Shown one piece after another: positions 44,736-56,180 of a stretch of 64,000 nt of DNA. Each line of letters starts with the position of its first letter. Within the stretch, counting starts at the first letter, position 1. The stretch spans positions 1 to 64,000 of the forward strand of contig MDYQ01000011.1 in assembly GCA_003024175.1 (NCBI GenBank), written 5' to 3'. The position numbers and the translations under genes are program-made. This DNA is from Planoprotostelium fungivorum (Eukaryota; Evosea; Variosea; Cavosteliida; Cavosteliaceae). The notes beneath the pieces were generated by a model, which was not told the origin of the DNA, did not search any database, and was given only the letters and a program-made list of their open reading frames with translations.

Positions 44736-47289
44736 ATGATGGACAGAGAGCAGGTCAAAGAGGCCGTCACCATCTTTAAAGAACTCCTCGATGAAGATCT
44801 TATCACGCCTCAAGAGTTTGAGCGAAAGAGATTGGAGATCATCGGTTTGATGAAGAGGGTGCGTCTGTTCAGCTTATCCTCCATTCAGTGGATTCATTTT
44901 CATTCAGGATATTCAATCGCCTTCCTCTCCCATACCATCGAGCGAGAGATCACATCACCCCTCTCGTTCATCCAATCTTACAGATGTCACACCCGCATCT
45001 CCTCCTACCATTCAAGAGAAACTCTCGCCACGCATTCTATCCCCCTCTCCCTCCGTGTCCAGCATCGATACCAATGCGTCGAATCCTTCAACGCAAGTCA
45101 GAAAGACACAATCCAACGAGACTGGCAACCGATTCCCCACATCTCTAACGAGGACAGACCCACCCAAGACATTACCGTCGGCCACTGTACTCGATAAGAC
45201 GAAATCACTCGACACCGTGGAGCGGAAGACACCCGCCCACGAGACCTTTGACAAACAAAAGTCTTTAGACATTCCATCTCCGACCATATCTCCAGCAGAT
45301 CCGAGCGAGAAGACGGTCTGGCGGCGAACCCGACCGGGAGAGACACAAAACCCTCCCACCAGTCCTCCCATCAAATCGAGTGACGTTGCACCTCCAAAAG
45401 AAGATGGACAGAGCGTGATCAGAGGACAGATCGATAAATTTGGCTCTCTCAAATTGACTGGAAGCAGTCGAGGTGAGAGGTGTTCTATTGTGTGGATTAA
45501 AAGGAAACAGAGAGCGTTCTGGCTTCTCTACAACAACCACAACAGAGGACACACAGACCCATCACACAGAATTTCAGTCGAATGTCCACCGCCAAACCCA
45601 ACACCCCATCCAATCAGAACCCCAACGCGAATGCGAATGCGAAACCGAACGCGAATGCGAATGCGAAACCGAACGCGAATGCGAATGCGAAACCGAACGC
45701 GAATGCGAATGCGAAACCACCCATCACCCTCGTCTCGTCGACACCAACGTCGACACCCCCTGTACAACAGAACACAGTTACACCATCACCCGCCTCCCTC
45801 CCACCCGAACCCACGGACAACACGGAACCCGAGCAGAACGGAGAAGGTCTGCAGAACGTCGCAAAGATTCAGGCCCACACGAACCACATCTTCGCCCTGG
45901 CTCTGTCTACAACGTCCCCACTCCTGTACAGTGCCTCGGGTGATCACACGATCAAGGTGATATCTCGTCGAAATTTCACGATTGACTCCTTCAGGTGTGG
46001 GATCTGGAGACGTTAGAGTGTGTACAGACGATGCCGGACCACAGAGAAACTGTCTATGCCCTGGCATCAGACGAGAGATATTTATATTCCGGTGGATGGG
46101 ATGCAACGGCCAGGGTGAGTCACTCGCACCATCGCAGAAGAATGAGAGTGGTCAGGTGTGGCGAGCGGACAACCATCAGTGCGTGAGCGTTTTGAAGGGT
46201 CACACGAAGCACGTGAGTGCCATCGTTCGAGGAGGAGAGGGCCGAGGAAACGACGTCATCTACACCGGAAGTTGGGACAAGACGATCAACGTGATGATTT
46301 CTCTTCTTCTTCCGTCTGAACGGTTCAGGTGTGGGATGCGGAGAAGTTTACGTTGGTGGAGACCATGGGAAATGAGAACAAATCGATCGAAGGCCACACG
46401 AATTCCGTCAGCTCCCTCGCCCCCATTCCAAACTGCTCCATCGTCAGTGGATCATACGACAAGACCGTCAAGGTGGATGGGAAGACATCCAACGTGTTGA
46501 CNAGAAGAATGAGAGTGGTCAGGTGTGGCGAGCGGACAACCATCAGTGCGTGAGCGTTTTGAAGGGTCACACGAAGCACGTGAGTGCCATCGTTCGAGGA
46601 GGAGAGGGCCGAGGAAACGACGTCATCTACACAGGAAGTTGGGACAAGACGATCAACGTGATGATTTCTCTTCTTCTTCCGTCTGAACGGTTCAGGTGTG
46701 GGATGCGGAGAAGTTTACGTTGGTGGAGACCATGGGAAATGAGAACAAATCGATCGAAGGCCACACGAATTCCGTCAGCTCCCTCGTCCCCATTCCAAAC
46801 TGCTCCATCGTCAGTGGATCATACGACAAGACTGTCAAGGTGGATGGGAAGACATCTCACGTGTTGACGCAGACAGTTGTGGAACACGCGGTACAAGTGT
46901 GAGAGGACACACCGAGGTCACACGGATTGGGTCTACACTGTCGCAGCCTCAGACATCCATTTCTACAGCGGTTCGAGAGATACGACAATCAAGGTGAACG
47001 GACATCGTTGTACAAAGAAGGGGCTGATGGAGTGTAGATCTGGGACATTGAGACGGGACTGAATCTGTCTACGCTGAACGGACACAAGAGCTACGTGAGC
47101 TGTGTGGCCATCTGTGGAGATAAGCTGTACAGTGGAAGTATGGACAAGACGATCAAAGTGTGGGATCTGAAGAGTCTGAAATGTGTGCAAACTCTGACGG
47201 GTCACACGGCGAACGTCTTCTCTCTCATCGCCACCGAGAACACTCTCATCTCTGCCGGTTGGGACAGAAATGTTTTCATCTGGCAATAG
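44736..47289 (+). CDS. WD40-repeat protein with SHOCT-like start and NANANAKP repeat
   Basis: The start [20 protein letters not shown] followed by [20 protein letters not shown] resembles a SHOCT-type helical hairpin. A Ser/Thr/Pro-rich disordered part follows, then (NANANAKP)4 at 45621-45716. From about 45850 comes a WD40 propeller: [14 protein letters not shown] with [120 protein letters not shown] and a last [10 protein letters not shown]. Each blade is often split by an intron before VW. Two blades (46136-46499) are repeated nearly identically at 46503-46866 with one N between, so the real blade count is uncertain. Function is probably scaffolding; no family is firmly matched. Confidence 0.72.
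45621..45716. repeat. 24-bp tandem repeat coding for NANANAKP
   Basis: Four almost exact units of CCGAACGCGAATGCGAATGCGAAA, each translating to [15 protein letters not shown] hexamer sub-repeat lies inside each unit. Confidence 0.93.
46136..46866. repeat. 367-bp near-identical direct duplication joined at an N
   Basis: The sequence from 46136 to about 46499 reappears at 46503 to about 46866 with only a handful of single-base differences (for example ACACCGG against ACACAGG). Between them lies an ambiguous base at 46502 followed directly by AGAAGAATG, mid-intron in the first copy. The second copy lacks a proper splice acceptor at its start. This is more like an assembly join or allelic overlap than a functional duplication. 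Confidence 0.88.
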
Positions 47290-47376
47290 AATCTCAGTAT
47301 CATGTCTCTTCTCTTCACTCCTGTCACACAACACGAATGAATCATAGACAAGAGAGAGACATAATCTAACAATAAT

Positions 47377-49225
47377 TTATGACATGAACATATTCACAAA
47401 AACCTTCTCCTTGTGGATCGCAATCTGTATCATGTCAGAATAGTGAAAAGAGAAGAGTGAATAGAGAGAGAAGAGAGAAGCATAAGAGAGTGAAGAGAGT
47501 GAAGAGAGTGAAGAGAGTGAAGAGATGAATAAAGAAAAGGAGATGACCTGTGCGATGGTGATGGCATCGATCCAATCCGTCCTCTCTTCCTCCGTCTGCG
47601 CAGACAACCACACCACCGTCTCTTCTGGTGGCCTTCTCATTCGAATGACCAGACAGCACACCTTCCCCGCTATCTCTGATCTCTCTACAACGGCCCCCTC
47701 CACCTTAATCTCTCCCCTCCTTGATATCATCTGACACCCTCAGACCCTCATCTCATCACGATCATCATCACCGATTCATCATCAAAGACGATGATGGAGT
47801 CTGTCGAGGGATTCGAGTGCAGTACAAAGTATCTCTTGGTCCACATACCCAATGTAGATCGTTCTTCTAGATAACCCCTTCGAGCGATGCGTGTGATCTC
47901 TGAATTGATGGTGGCCCTGTGTCTGCGGATGAATTTTTCGTCTTCCATGAATTGATCCACGAGGAATCCGTGAGACCCAAATTTGACGGCATCCATCCTT
48001 CTCGTCATTCAATGCAAGTGAGATGATGTTGCTATGGTGATGCTATCGGTACTGATGTTGATGTTGATGGATGATGGCGTTGATTTGGATGTGAATCATC
48101 AGATACAAAAACAACGATGAACGATTGATGTCTCACCACTCTTGTCTCTCTCTCGTCGACTCTGCAGAGATCAAGAAGGACTTGTTGATGGTTGTATCGA
48201 TGCGGAAGCAGCTGAACACCGTCACACTTGCTCGATATCTCGTTCAACTCACAAAGTTCGATCCTCTGTATCATCCACGATAGATACAGTGCTGCCTTTC
48301 AATGGAAAAGATCCCTTCATGACCAACTTGTCTGGCTCCACGTAATAGCTCATGGTGTCTCCATCGATCTGATGTGGCATCAGTGATGTTGGTGGTGATG
48401 ATGTCATGTGACTGACCTCAAAATATCTCTGCTGCCAGCTCTTCCACCAATGTCCCTGTTTCCACAAGATACCTCTCTTGTTCTTGACTTGTTCTTGTCT
48501 GTCCATCCTCTGATGAGACATCTCCGCCAGCATCTTGGCTTCCTCCTCTAATCTGCAGACGTTCAGCCGAGATGGACGAGATGACATCACCTTTGTCTCT
48601 CCATGATCTTGACTTGTTCTTCGATCTGTCTCTCCCTCTTCTTTAATTCCGCCATTGTCTTCTCTTCCTCCTCCTGCATGGCTTTTCGACTGTCGGTTTC
48701 CATCTGGAGCTCTATCTTCGTTTTCTCTTCTTCTATTTTTTGCTGTTCCTCTCGTAACATTCTTCTCTCCTGCTCGAATCTGCCGATACAACATCAGATG
48801 CCACCGTTGTCGATCGACGTTTCGACTGAACAGATGGAAGATACCTCGCTAGATCCACCTCATCTTGTTTGATCTTCTTCTCTCTGTATTCATTGTGTAA
48901 TCTCTCCGCCTCTGTGGCCCTCGCCTTCTCATTCAAATCTTCCTGTTCCTGCAAACGAATTAAATCTCTTCGTCCAATCTCTATGCATGAGACGTAGCCG
49001 ATTGATGTTTGGTTGATGGATCCATCGGTAATTTACCTGAAGATGACGCTCTATCTCGTCTTCTCTCTCTTGTTGTTCTCTTAATCTCCTCTCTTTTCTG
49101 CTCTCTTTCAATGGTTTAGTGGCAGATGGTTCGGGTGTAATGTCTTTCTGTGGGCCTGTGTCACTGATAATTCGAATCGAAGGAGCACTCGAATCTCTGT
49201 CTCTCAGACGATCCAACAACCCCAT
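47377..49225 (-). CDS. Coiled-coil protein with two PH domains
   Basis: The N-terminus (MGLLDRLRDRDSSAPSIRII) leads into a long charged coiled coil (RRLREQQEREDEIERHLQ, KKIKQDEVDLARFEQERRML, KMLAEMSHQRMDRQEQVK). The first PH domain reads KRGILWKQGHWWKSWQQRYF then SYYVEPDKLVMKGSFPLKGS; the second reads RGYLEERSTLGMWTKRYFVL, with FDDESV and IKVEGAVVERSEI, and closes with TVVWLSAQTEEERTDWIDAI, the typical C-terminal PH helix with its Trp. PH domains bind phosphoinositides or small GTPases, so a membrane-cytoskeleton or signalling adaptor is likely. One intron holds CTCTTCACT repeats. Confidence 0.78.
47476..47525. repeat. Tandem repeat in an intron of the PH gene
   Basis: About five copies of a 10-bp unit GAAGAGAGTG, all within an intron of the twin-PH gene. 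Simple-sequence expansion. Confidence 0.8.
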
Positions 49226-49419
49226 CTATGGCTCCTGTGTGATCTGATCTGATCAATAAAAAACCATTTTTACAACAACACCCAAACGAGGACGAGCTTT
49301 TAGCAACTCAGGAGTTGAGACAACTGTTCGAATACATCTGCTCGATCATTACGAGACATTCCAACAGACTATATGTGAAGGTTGAATGGTTTACGAATCT
49401 CCAAAACAATCGTCTCCTT

Positions 49420-51680
49420 TCATTGCACAGCAGATCTATTCAACCGATCGATCTGTTCCAACAGCTCTGTAATCTGTCCTTTGTACAATGCCTTCATGTC
49501 TACGATATCTGCTCTCTTCTCCTCCACCTATCATCGTCAATGCCAACATCATCATCCGGTGATGACGCTCTCCATCGATTCTCACCTCTTCCTCCTTCTC
49601 TCCAATGAGAACGAGGGCCGTATCATATCTCCTCCCCAGATCTTCCAACTTGTTCCTCGTCTCTCTCAACTCTTCCGATTCTCTCTTTCTTCCCGCGTCA
49701 AGTAGAATCATCACACATCTTTCACATCATGATAGGATACAGTGTCTCGTTCTGTGAAGTCAGTCTGACCAGTTCATCTTGCAGCAGTTGCTTCTCTTGT
49801 TCTAACGCATTCTTCTGCGCTTGCACGGCCAGCAGCTCTCCCTCCTTCTGTTTGGTAAAGACATTCATCTTCTCAAGAGGTAGCGAGTTGTAGTTGGTGC
49901 TCTGGAAATGGAGACCTGTCCTCGTCAGGGGGAGATTCCATGGAAAACTCACCGAATTGCTGCAGTTCCACGGAAGAATTTTGGCGGGAAATGTGTGGCT
50001 CGGGGGTGGGAGTGGGGGTGGCTGGATCCTTCTGTCGGTCAGAGAGTTCGTTCAATCTCATCTGAGCCGCAGACAACTGCTCCTTCAGCATCTATTGGAC
50101 ATTTCAGTTGATGAAGAATTCTCTCGTGTGACCTACCTCCGCATGATGAGAAACTTTCTTCAATTCCTCTTGATGCTTTTTCTCCGCCACTTTCAGCTGC
50201 GATTGTGCTTCACTCACTTGAACCTGTCTCTTCATCAGCTGCACTTCTCAACGATGGATGGATGACCTTGAAGTGTTGTAATTGTCCCAACAGATGTTCG
50301 ATCTGTTTCTGACTGTCATCCAATCTCTGTTCGTATCCCTTCGCATCTTCCTGAGAACATCGAAATTTCTCTGAAATCGTCGACAACTACCAGGCGTCAG
50401 GATCGTCTCGTTGTAGATGATCACCTCGGCCGATAACATTTTGAATTGTAGATTGGCTTCGCTGTTGGCGTGAAGTGCTTCTTTCTCTCTGTCCAATGCT
50501 TCTCTCAGTCTAATCTCGGCATGGTTCAGACGAGAATTCAACGAATCTTCTATCTTCTCCCATGACGATCTCTCCTCGTTGATCGACTGGTTATTTCAGT
50601 CGTTGTAGATGACCGTGTTGCCGCCAACGTACCATGTTCAAATTTTGAATCTGTTGGGTGAGCTGACGGGTGGCCTCGGGTATGCTCTGTATGAGTTCTT
50701 GATTTCTCATCTCTGCTTCTTCTGCTCTCTGTTTGTAACCCACAACGTCGTTCAAGTGTTGGTCTTCAGAATTTCCCGCCTTTTCTTGCAATATCAAAAT
50801 TTGATTCCTGAGCTGCGTGATGGTCTGGCTCATGCTCGATTTCGTGCTCTCTCCTTCTTGTGTGTTCTCTTGCAACATCTGAAATCGTCAATCTGGTGTC
50901 TCTATCGTTGTAGACGTGGTACCTTCATGCATTCTTTCCTCGTGTTCTCCTCGACTTCTCTCAGCTGCTGTACAGTCCTCGCTCCGTTCTCGGCTATCTG
51001 TTCTGTTCAATGGAGTCAGTGGTCGATTTTCGTGGAATTTCATCTCTACAACGAGACGACAGACACTCACCGGCTTGTTTTTTCACTTGCATCTCCAGTT
51101 CTTTGATGCGAATGATCTTGCTCTCTAAGAGTGACTCAGAATTTGTGGAGCGATCGGTCAGCATCTTGATGGTGTTTTCTGCTTCTTCTTTTTCCTTTCG
51201 TAATTTCTTGATGTGACTCTCCTGCAACAATTGCTTCTTCGACAGTTTTTCACCTGGTGGAGATTGTCATTGAATATCGATTATTGATGTGATGTCAAAC
51301 AGAGTACCGGGAGAGAGAATCGACGATCTCATCACCTTCTTCTGTCAGTTGTCTGATGGTATCCAGATGTTCAGCGGTTGGTCTCGCTGATTCTACTGTT
51401 CTCTCCGCTACAGCTGCTTGGACAGGGGCTTGAGGTTGTTGTGCTGCCTCTTCCTTCTCCTTCTTCAACTCATCTCGTTCCTACCGTGTCAATCAGTCAT
51501 CCATCTCACATCACAACACACCTTTGTGATTGTCTTTAGTCTTTCTTCTAATCGAGCGATACGTATACTGAACTCTGCTTTCAACAACTCCATTGGGTTC
51601 TCTTGCGGTTCCTCTTTGACGTCATCTTTCAAGGCAGCAGTTGCCAGCTGTTTCAGCTGGCCCCATCCACCCAAGTTCAT
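49420..51680 (-). CDS. TMF1: TMF1-like golgin (TATA element modulatory factor)
   Basis: Long coiled coil of roughly 600 residues. Two conserved blocks identify the family: DTIRQLTEEGEKLSKKQLLQ followed by ESHIKKLRKEKEEAENTIK, which is the TMF DNA-binding-type block, and the C-terminal Rab6-binding block EQEKQLLQDELVRLTSQNET with LGRRYDTALVLIGEKEEEVE, EKRADIVDMKALYKGQITEL and the end LLEQIDRLNRSAVQ. TMF1 and yeast Sgm1 are Golgi tethers that bind Rab6/Ypt6 through this C-terminus. The start reads MNLGGWGQLKQLATAALKDD, a common GRAB-like golgin N-terminus. About ten introns of 35-70 nt; several contain the decamer CTCGTTGTAG. Confidence 0.82.
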
Positions 51681-51886
51681 CTCAATGAGTCGTCACTGTG
51701 CTACTGTGTGTGATGTCAAATCTAGGTATCTTTCATGTCCTCGTTGTAGTTTACGATGAAATCACCGGTTTCGGTGCATTTCAAGACAAGAACCTCTTTG
51801 AATTTGTGGGACTTGCTTTTTACACGCCATCCCGCAGATTCTCCAAAGCTTATATAAAATTTTACTTCTATCACCATGGTAGAAAC

Positions 51887-53820
51887 TTACGTAAGAATTA
51901 ATCGTCCAGCGACCACCCCTATTCTAAAAAAAGAGAACAGATAAGGAGGTTGAGTTATATTCGGGTCCAGGGGACTCTGGCAGTGTTGGCAAGGCATGGA
52001 GAGACCGAACGTACAGCGATTGCACTGATAACAGTGCCATTCTCTCTTCTGCTTGCACGATTTACACTCTTGACAATGCCAGAACCCGTCCATGTTGAGT
52101 ACCTCCGTCCAGCAGAAACTATAATAATATGGAATGTCGCATTCACATCTGACCTGTTCGGTCGATCAGATCATCTGATCTGTTGAGATCGATATGGTGA
52201 TGGTATATATTTTTGTGAAATCGTGTGATATTTGTATGATGGTTTCGATCGAGTGATGATGACGATGATCTACGATGATCATCGTGATGTGTGTGTGTGA
52301 TGTCTGTATCGACGGGGTGATACGATAGTATGATGTTGTGACTGGTAAGGTGTCTCACCTCTTGAAGAAGGGATGGAAAAGGGACAATTTTTTTACAACA
52401 AGCAAAGCAGAAATCTTTTCCCGCCAAATCTTTCAACACATCGGCCGGCGTCACAGTGAATTGAAACGCCTGCGTCGCGCAGGGACTGAGATTCTGATAC
52501 ATCTGCGTATGACATCAGATGACGTCATCGCCCACCACCCTCTCACCTGACTCACGTCCACCTCTCTACTCGATTCATTTTCGATGAAATCTCCCACGAC
52601 CACATCGCTGTTCACAAAGCTATCTACAACCTGCCCAAAGATGGGAACTCCCTGGGACTCCTGTCATCGTGTCAATTTCTCCAACTACAACGAGCCATAT
52701 CTGCAAACTACAACGAGGCATTCTCACCCCTTGGTTCCTCCCCGTTAGCCCCTGCCCTGCTATTCGAGCGATGTCAGGAAAGTCGTGGAAAAGTCGTGAA
52801 ATGGGAGCAGCCAGTGTGAATCTTTCGTACTGGAAGGTCTGGTACCTCATGGCTTGCAGGTGTCCACCGGTGAAGTCTGTTCTTCCATTGAATAAACGTC
52901 CCACGTAGAGTGACAGACACACGCACCTTCGTTAGAGGACGTTCCTTCGATGGACAAAGTCACCGCTTGAGAGGGTTGAGAGACTTCGATGGTGAGGAGA
53001 CTGGCACCGTCACCGATGATGTGAAAGAGGAGACCTGTTGTCCTCTGTCAGATCTGCTTCCACACATCACGATCGACGTGATGTTTTTTTGACATGGATG
53101 GAGTGATTCGAATCACATCACAAAGATGATGGCGATCGAGAGAACGATGGGTGAAGGATAAAAGGGCTCACCGATGATGGTGGAAAAAGGGATGATTACG
53201 CGGTGTGTCTGTCCGAATCTTGCTGTCTCCCACAAAAACCTCTTCTGAGAGAAATCGAACGTGAAGAAGATGTTGGCATCAGAGCTCTCGATCTTCCACC
53301 CACCAACCTCGAGAGATGTGAGTCTAATCATTACGCTCCCAGATCCCGACCTGACACATGAGAGCGGGGACAATCACTTGATCGGGAACCACTTTTGACC
53401 GTTGCAGCTGTTCGATAGAGGATGTTGCCTCTTGGCGAGTCTTATATCGTGTCAGATGTTTTTGGGAGACTATATCTATCTCATGTACCTCTTCCTTCTG
53501 GTTGATCGGTGTCTGGTCCAGTGTCACCGACGGTTTAGAGGACTTGGACGGTACCTCTAACCCAGGATGTTTTATCTTCATGTGAACACGAAGAGCTCCG
53601 TCAGAGCCATAGCTCTTGTCACAGCCAGCGGCGTAGCAGACGTGAGATCGACTGATCTCTGCTTTCCTTCTCCTCTTTCTCTTCTTATCTGTCGTCACAT
53701 GTTAGATCGGAGAGAATCACGAGTGGTCGTATGTGATGTGTTACCCGGCTCTTCACTTGTGATCCACTCTGCATCATCCTTCTTCTGTTTCGAAGTGTTG
53801 GCGGGGGGAGACGAGCTCAT
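51887..53820 (-). CDS. C2H2 zinc finger plus Cys-rich C-terminal module
   Basis: Seven or so exons. After a disordered start (MSSSPPANTSKQKKDDAEW) comes a nuclear-localisation-like KKRKRRRKAE and one C2H2 finger, CYAAGCDKSYGSDGALRVHM-KIKH spacing C-x4-C-x12-H-x4-H. The middle is a folded domain without known motifs: MIRLTSLEVGGWKIESSDAN, FFTFDFSQKRFLWETARFGQ, GLLFHIIGDGASLLTIEVSQ and MRYQTFQYERFTLAAPISRL. The end is strongly Cys-rich: DFCFACCKKIV, then WHCQECKSCKQKREWHCYQC and NRCTFGLSMPCQHCQSP, probably binding two or three more zincs. A transcription regulator or RNA-binding nuclear protein is the likely type; no family named. Confidence 0.68.
52685..52717. repeat. Two copies of the intronic decamer CTACAACGAG
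   Basis: Copies at 52685-52694 and 52708-52717 lie in the same orientation in one intron of the zinc-finger gene. On the gene's strand they read CTCGTTGTAG. The decamer recurs at least nine times in the window (see findings). Confidence 0.85.
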
Positions 53821-54244
53821 GCTGAGCGATGATGTGTGTCGATCCGTTCCCTGTGGTTGTTGTGGTCGTTATTGCAGCTGACTTCTCACCATTCACGAGG
53901 CCAAATTGACATGTAGGGCAGCAGCCACCCCGTTGCTACGAACGCTCGTCGTCTGCGCAAACCTTTGTTAGCACCTTCCGGTCGTACTCACGCGAGATCT
54001 GTAAGATTTAATATCTCTGGTTCCCATTTTAAGCAGGTCCTCTGGAAGCCTGCAGTGCGGGACTGCCGCCGACACCGCTACCACTCTTGTCTTTCCCTCT
54101 GCAGCTCCGTCTTAAGCGTTTCTTATGTCATGACTAAGAGTGGCGTACCATCTCTGGTGATCCCTGCCTCTTCCCTTCTCCACGATAAGACAGGTGGGAT
54201 GGGTGAAAATAGAAAAAATATGGAGCATGCACGAGAACCACTAT
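53821..54244. other. Intergenic region without a clear gene
   Basis: Promoter of the zinc-finger gene on the left and the 3' end of the next minus-strand gene on the right. A forward frame of up to 96 residues and a donor-like GTGAGTACG on the minus strand at about 53990 hint at a short transcript, but neither gives a plausible protein. GC-rich in the middle (cctgcagtgcgggactgccgcc). Confidence 0.35.
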
Positions 54245-56053
54245 TTATACAATAATCAACCTGCCGTAGCTCAGGGCTTTTGCTACAGATTCCCTCTTCT
54301 GCGGTTGGATGTTCTCCTCGAAATAGAGCTCCGTGATTCTCAAACTGCACGATTCTAACCGGGTGGCCTGTCAACGGTTTGCATCAGAGACAAACACATC
54401 GGATCGTGAATCAATCGATGGGGGGAAGAATAATCACCTCTCGATCGAAGACCATGCGGAGCTCCCAGCCGAACCAGTAGCCATCGTTTGGCTGTGGCGT
54501 GGCCAGACTCTGTTCTCTACGTCTGTGAACGACTGTGACGATGTTCTGGGTGAAGAGGATGGAGACCGTCCAACCCTCTCGGGTTCTGACATCTCGAGTC
54601 ATTGGCATGGATGGTACCTGATATGATTGAGTCGATGCCGATATGGTGACTGTATACCTTCATCTTGAGCGTGTAGACACCGGCAAAGATGATGTTCTGC
54701 GTGATGGATTTGAGGAGTCTTGCCATCGGTGTGTCAGAGCCGATGGTCTACAGAAAATGATGAGATGATAATCGCATGTGGTCCGTCGAGGATGATCTCA
54801 CCTGAAAGAGTTCTTCCATGACCAGACCCATGTCTGCGATACCTGTCCACGTTAATCACTGCAAGTTGTCACATCAAAGACACCTTTCCTCGCCATGATC
54901 TTCTTCAACTGTTTTCGGATGAGAGCTTGCCTCTCTGATGTCTCTAATCTTCCCGCCAACTCTGTGATGACCCTCGAGACCTCCATCAGAACACCATGTT
55001 CTACATCACATCAGCTCATCTTCCATCTTGACCTTCCTTACCTATCGTGGGTTCTACTGTGGCCTCCGAAGTGATGATCTCTTCTGAAACGTCTTCCGCC
55101 TTCTCATTCGCGTCGATGATGGAACTGAGTGCAGTCGAATCTCCAGAGTTGTCTTCTTCTTCTACGCTCTCTAACTGTCTGGACTCAGATCATGATGTCT
55201 CTGATGTCTTCTCATCACCTTGTCTAACAAGGTCACCGAACTTCGTGAGAAAGAGAAGGTGGAGACTGTTCGACGTAAGAGGGGGTCGGGGCGTAACTTG
55301 CTCTTTTCCTCTTCTTCTGCAGCTGCCTGGTAGTGACATTCAGATGAATATCATGAGAAAGAGATGGTGTGATGGCTCACCTTCTTTAGACTGTCGATGA
55401 GTTCCTTGGGGATGCCGTAGTCCACCCATCGCTCGTCAGATATGGTAAACAGGGCACTGTCCACCCAAACAAAAGTATTTGCTTCTAAAGTAGTGATGTA
55501 GCGGTTGGCTGTCGATGTGTCATCTCACAGTTCCCATCGATCGTTGATATGATGAACGAACATCACCTTCTATGAGATCTTTCGTGTTTCCCATGATGTA
55601 TTCAGTGATGAATTCCCTGACTGTGAGCTTTTCTACGGTTGGTTTGGGTGATCGAGGTACAGTTAGAGCTGGAGTGGAGTCGACTGCACTGGGAAACTTT
55701 CCAAATTGACCAGAAACTGTTATCCTGCCCGCCAATCGAGGAAGATCTTTGAAGACGGGTGTATTTGACAGTGGCGCACTCCACACCTGCATGAGAGATT
55801 AGACGAAATCGTCACTCTTATCCTTGAAGTGGACAGAGATCACCTTTATGATTCGTTCTTCCAACATGCTGCTGGCAGATTGAAGCGGCTCCGCATTCGT
55901 AATCGTCGCAGATCGCTTATCTCTCGTCAGTGGTGTCTTTGTACTCGTCTTGGGCGATGTCTCCTGTTCGGACCTCTTGTCAACCGACCTCGAACGGAAA
56001 TGGAATCCCAGAGAGGTTGTACTGGGACTCGTTGGAACGTTCGGTCTGGGCAT
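54245..56053 (-). CDS. Unrecognised multi-exon protein
   Basis: Eight or more exons. The start (MPRPNVPTSPSTTSLGFHFR) is Ser/Thr/Pro-rich. Folded pieces read VWSAPLSNTPVFKDLPRLAG, RITVSGQFGKFPSAV, LTVREFITEYIMGNTKDLIE, SALFTISDERWVDYGIPKEL, SDTPMARLLKSITQNIIFAG with VYTLKMKV, TREGWTVSILFTQNIVTVVH and GYWFGWELRMVFDREATRLE, ending SYGRLIIV. The last part alternates like a beta-rich domain with WF-W text, perhaps ligand-binding. No signal peptide, membrane helix or known signature. It starts 128 bp from the divergent phosphotransferase gene. Confidence 0.62.
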
Positions 56054-56180
56054 ATCGCTCGTCTCTTTCGATGATGCTCGCGATGTCGCTCGTATGTTTC
56101 AAGGAAACCGTTGACACGATCGGTGGTTGTAGTGGGAGGAATGTTGTTGGACTAGAATTTCTCATCGCGAACATCACGTC

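Noticed and set aside
49976-49986. E2F-like TTTTGGCGGGAAA in the TMF1 gene, and TTCCCGCC in the zinc-finger gene (about 52418)
   Set aside because: Both lie inside coding exons far from any start codon, so I did not count them with the promoter sites.
54262-54335. GCCGTAGCTCAGGG, resembling the 5' end of a tRNA
   Set aside because: The downstream bases cannot form the D, anticodon and T arms, and the stretch lies inside the last exon of a protein-coding gene.
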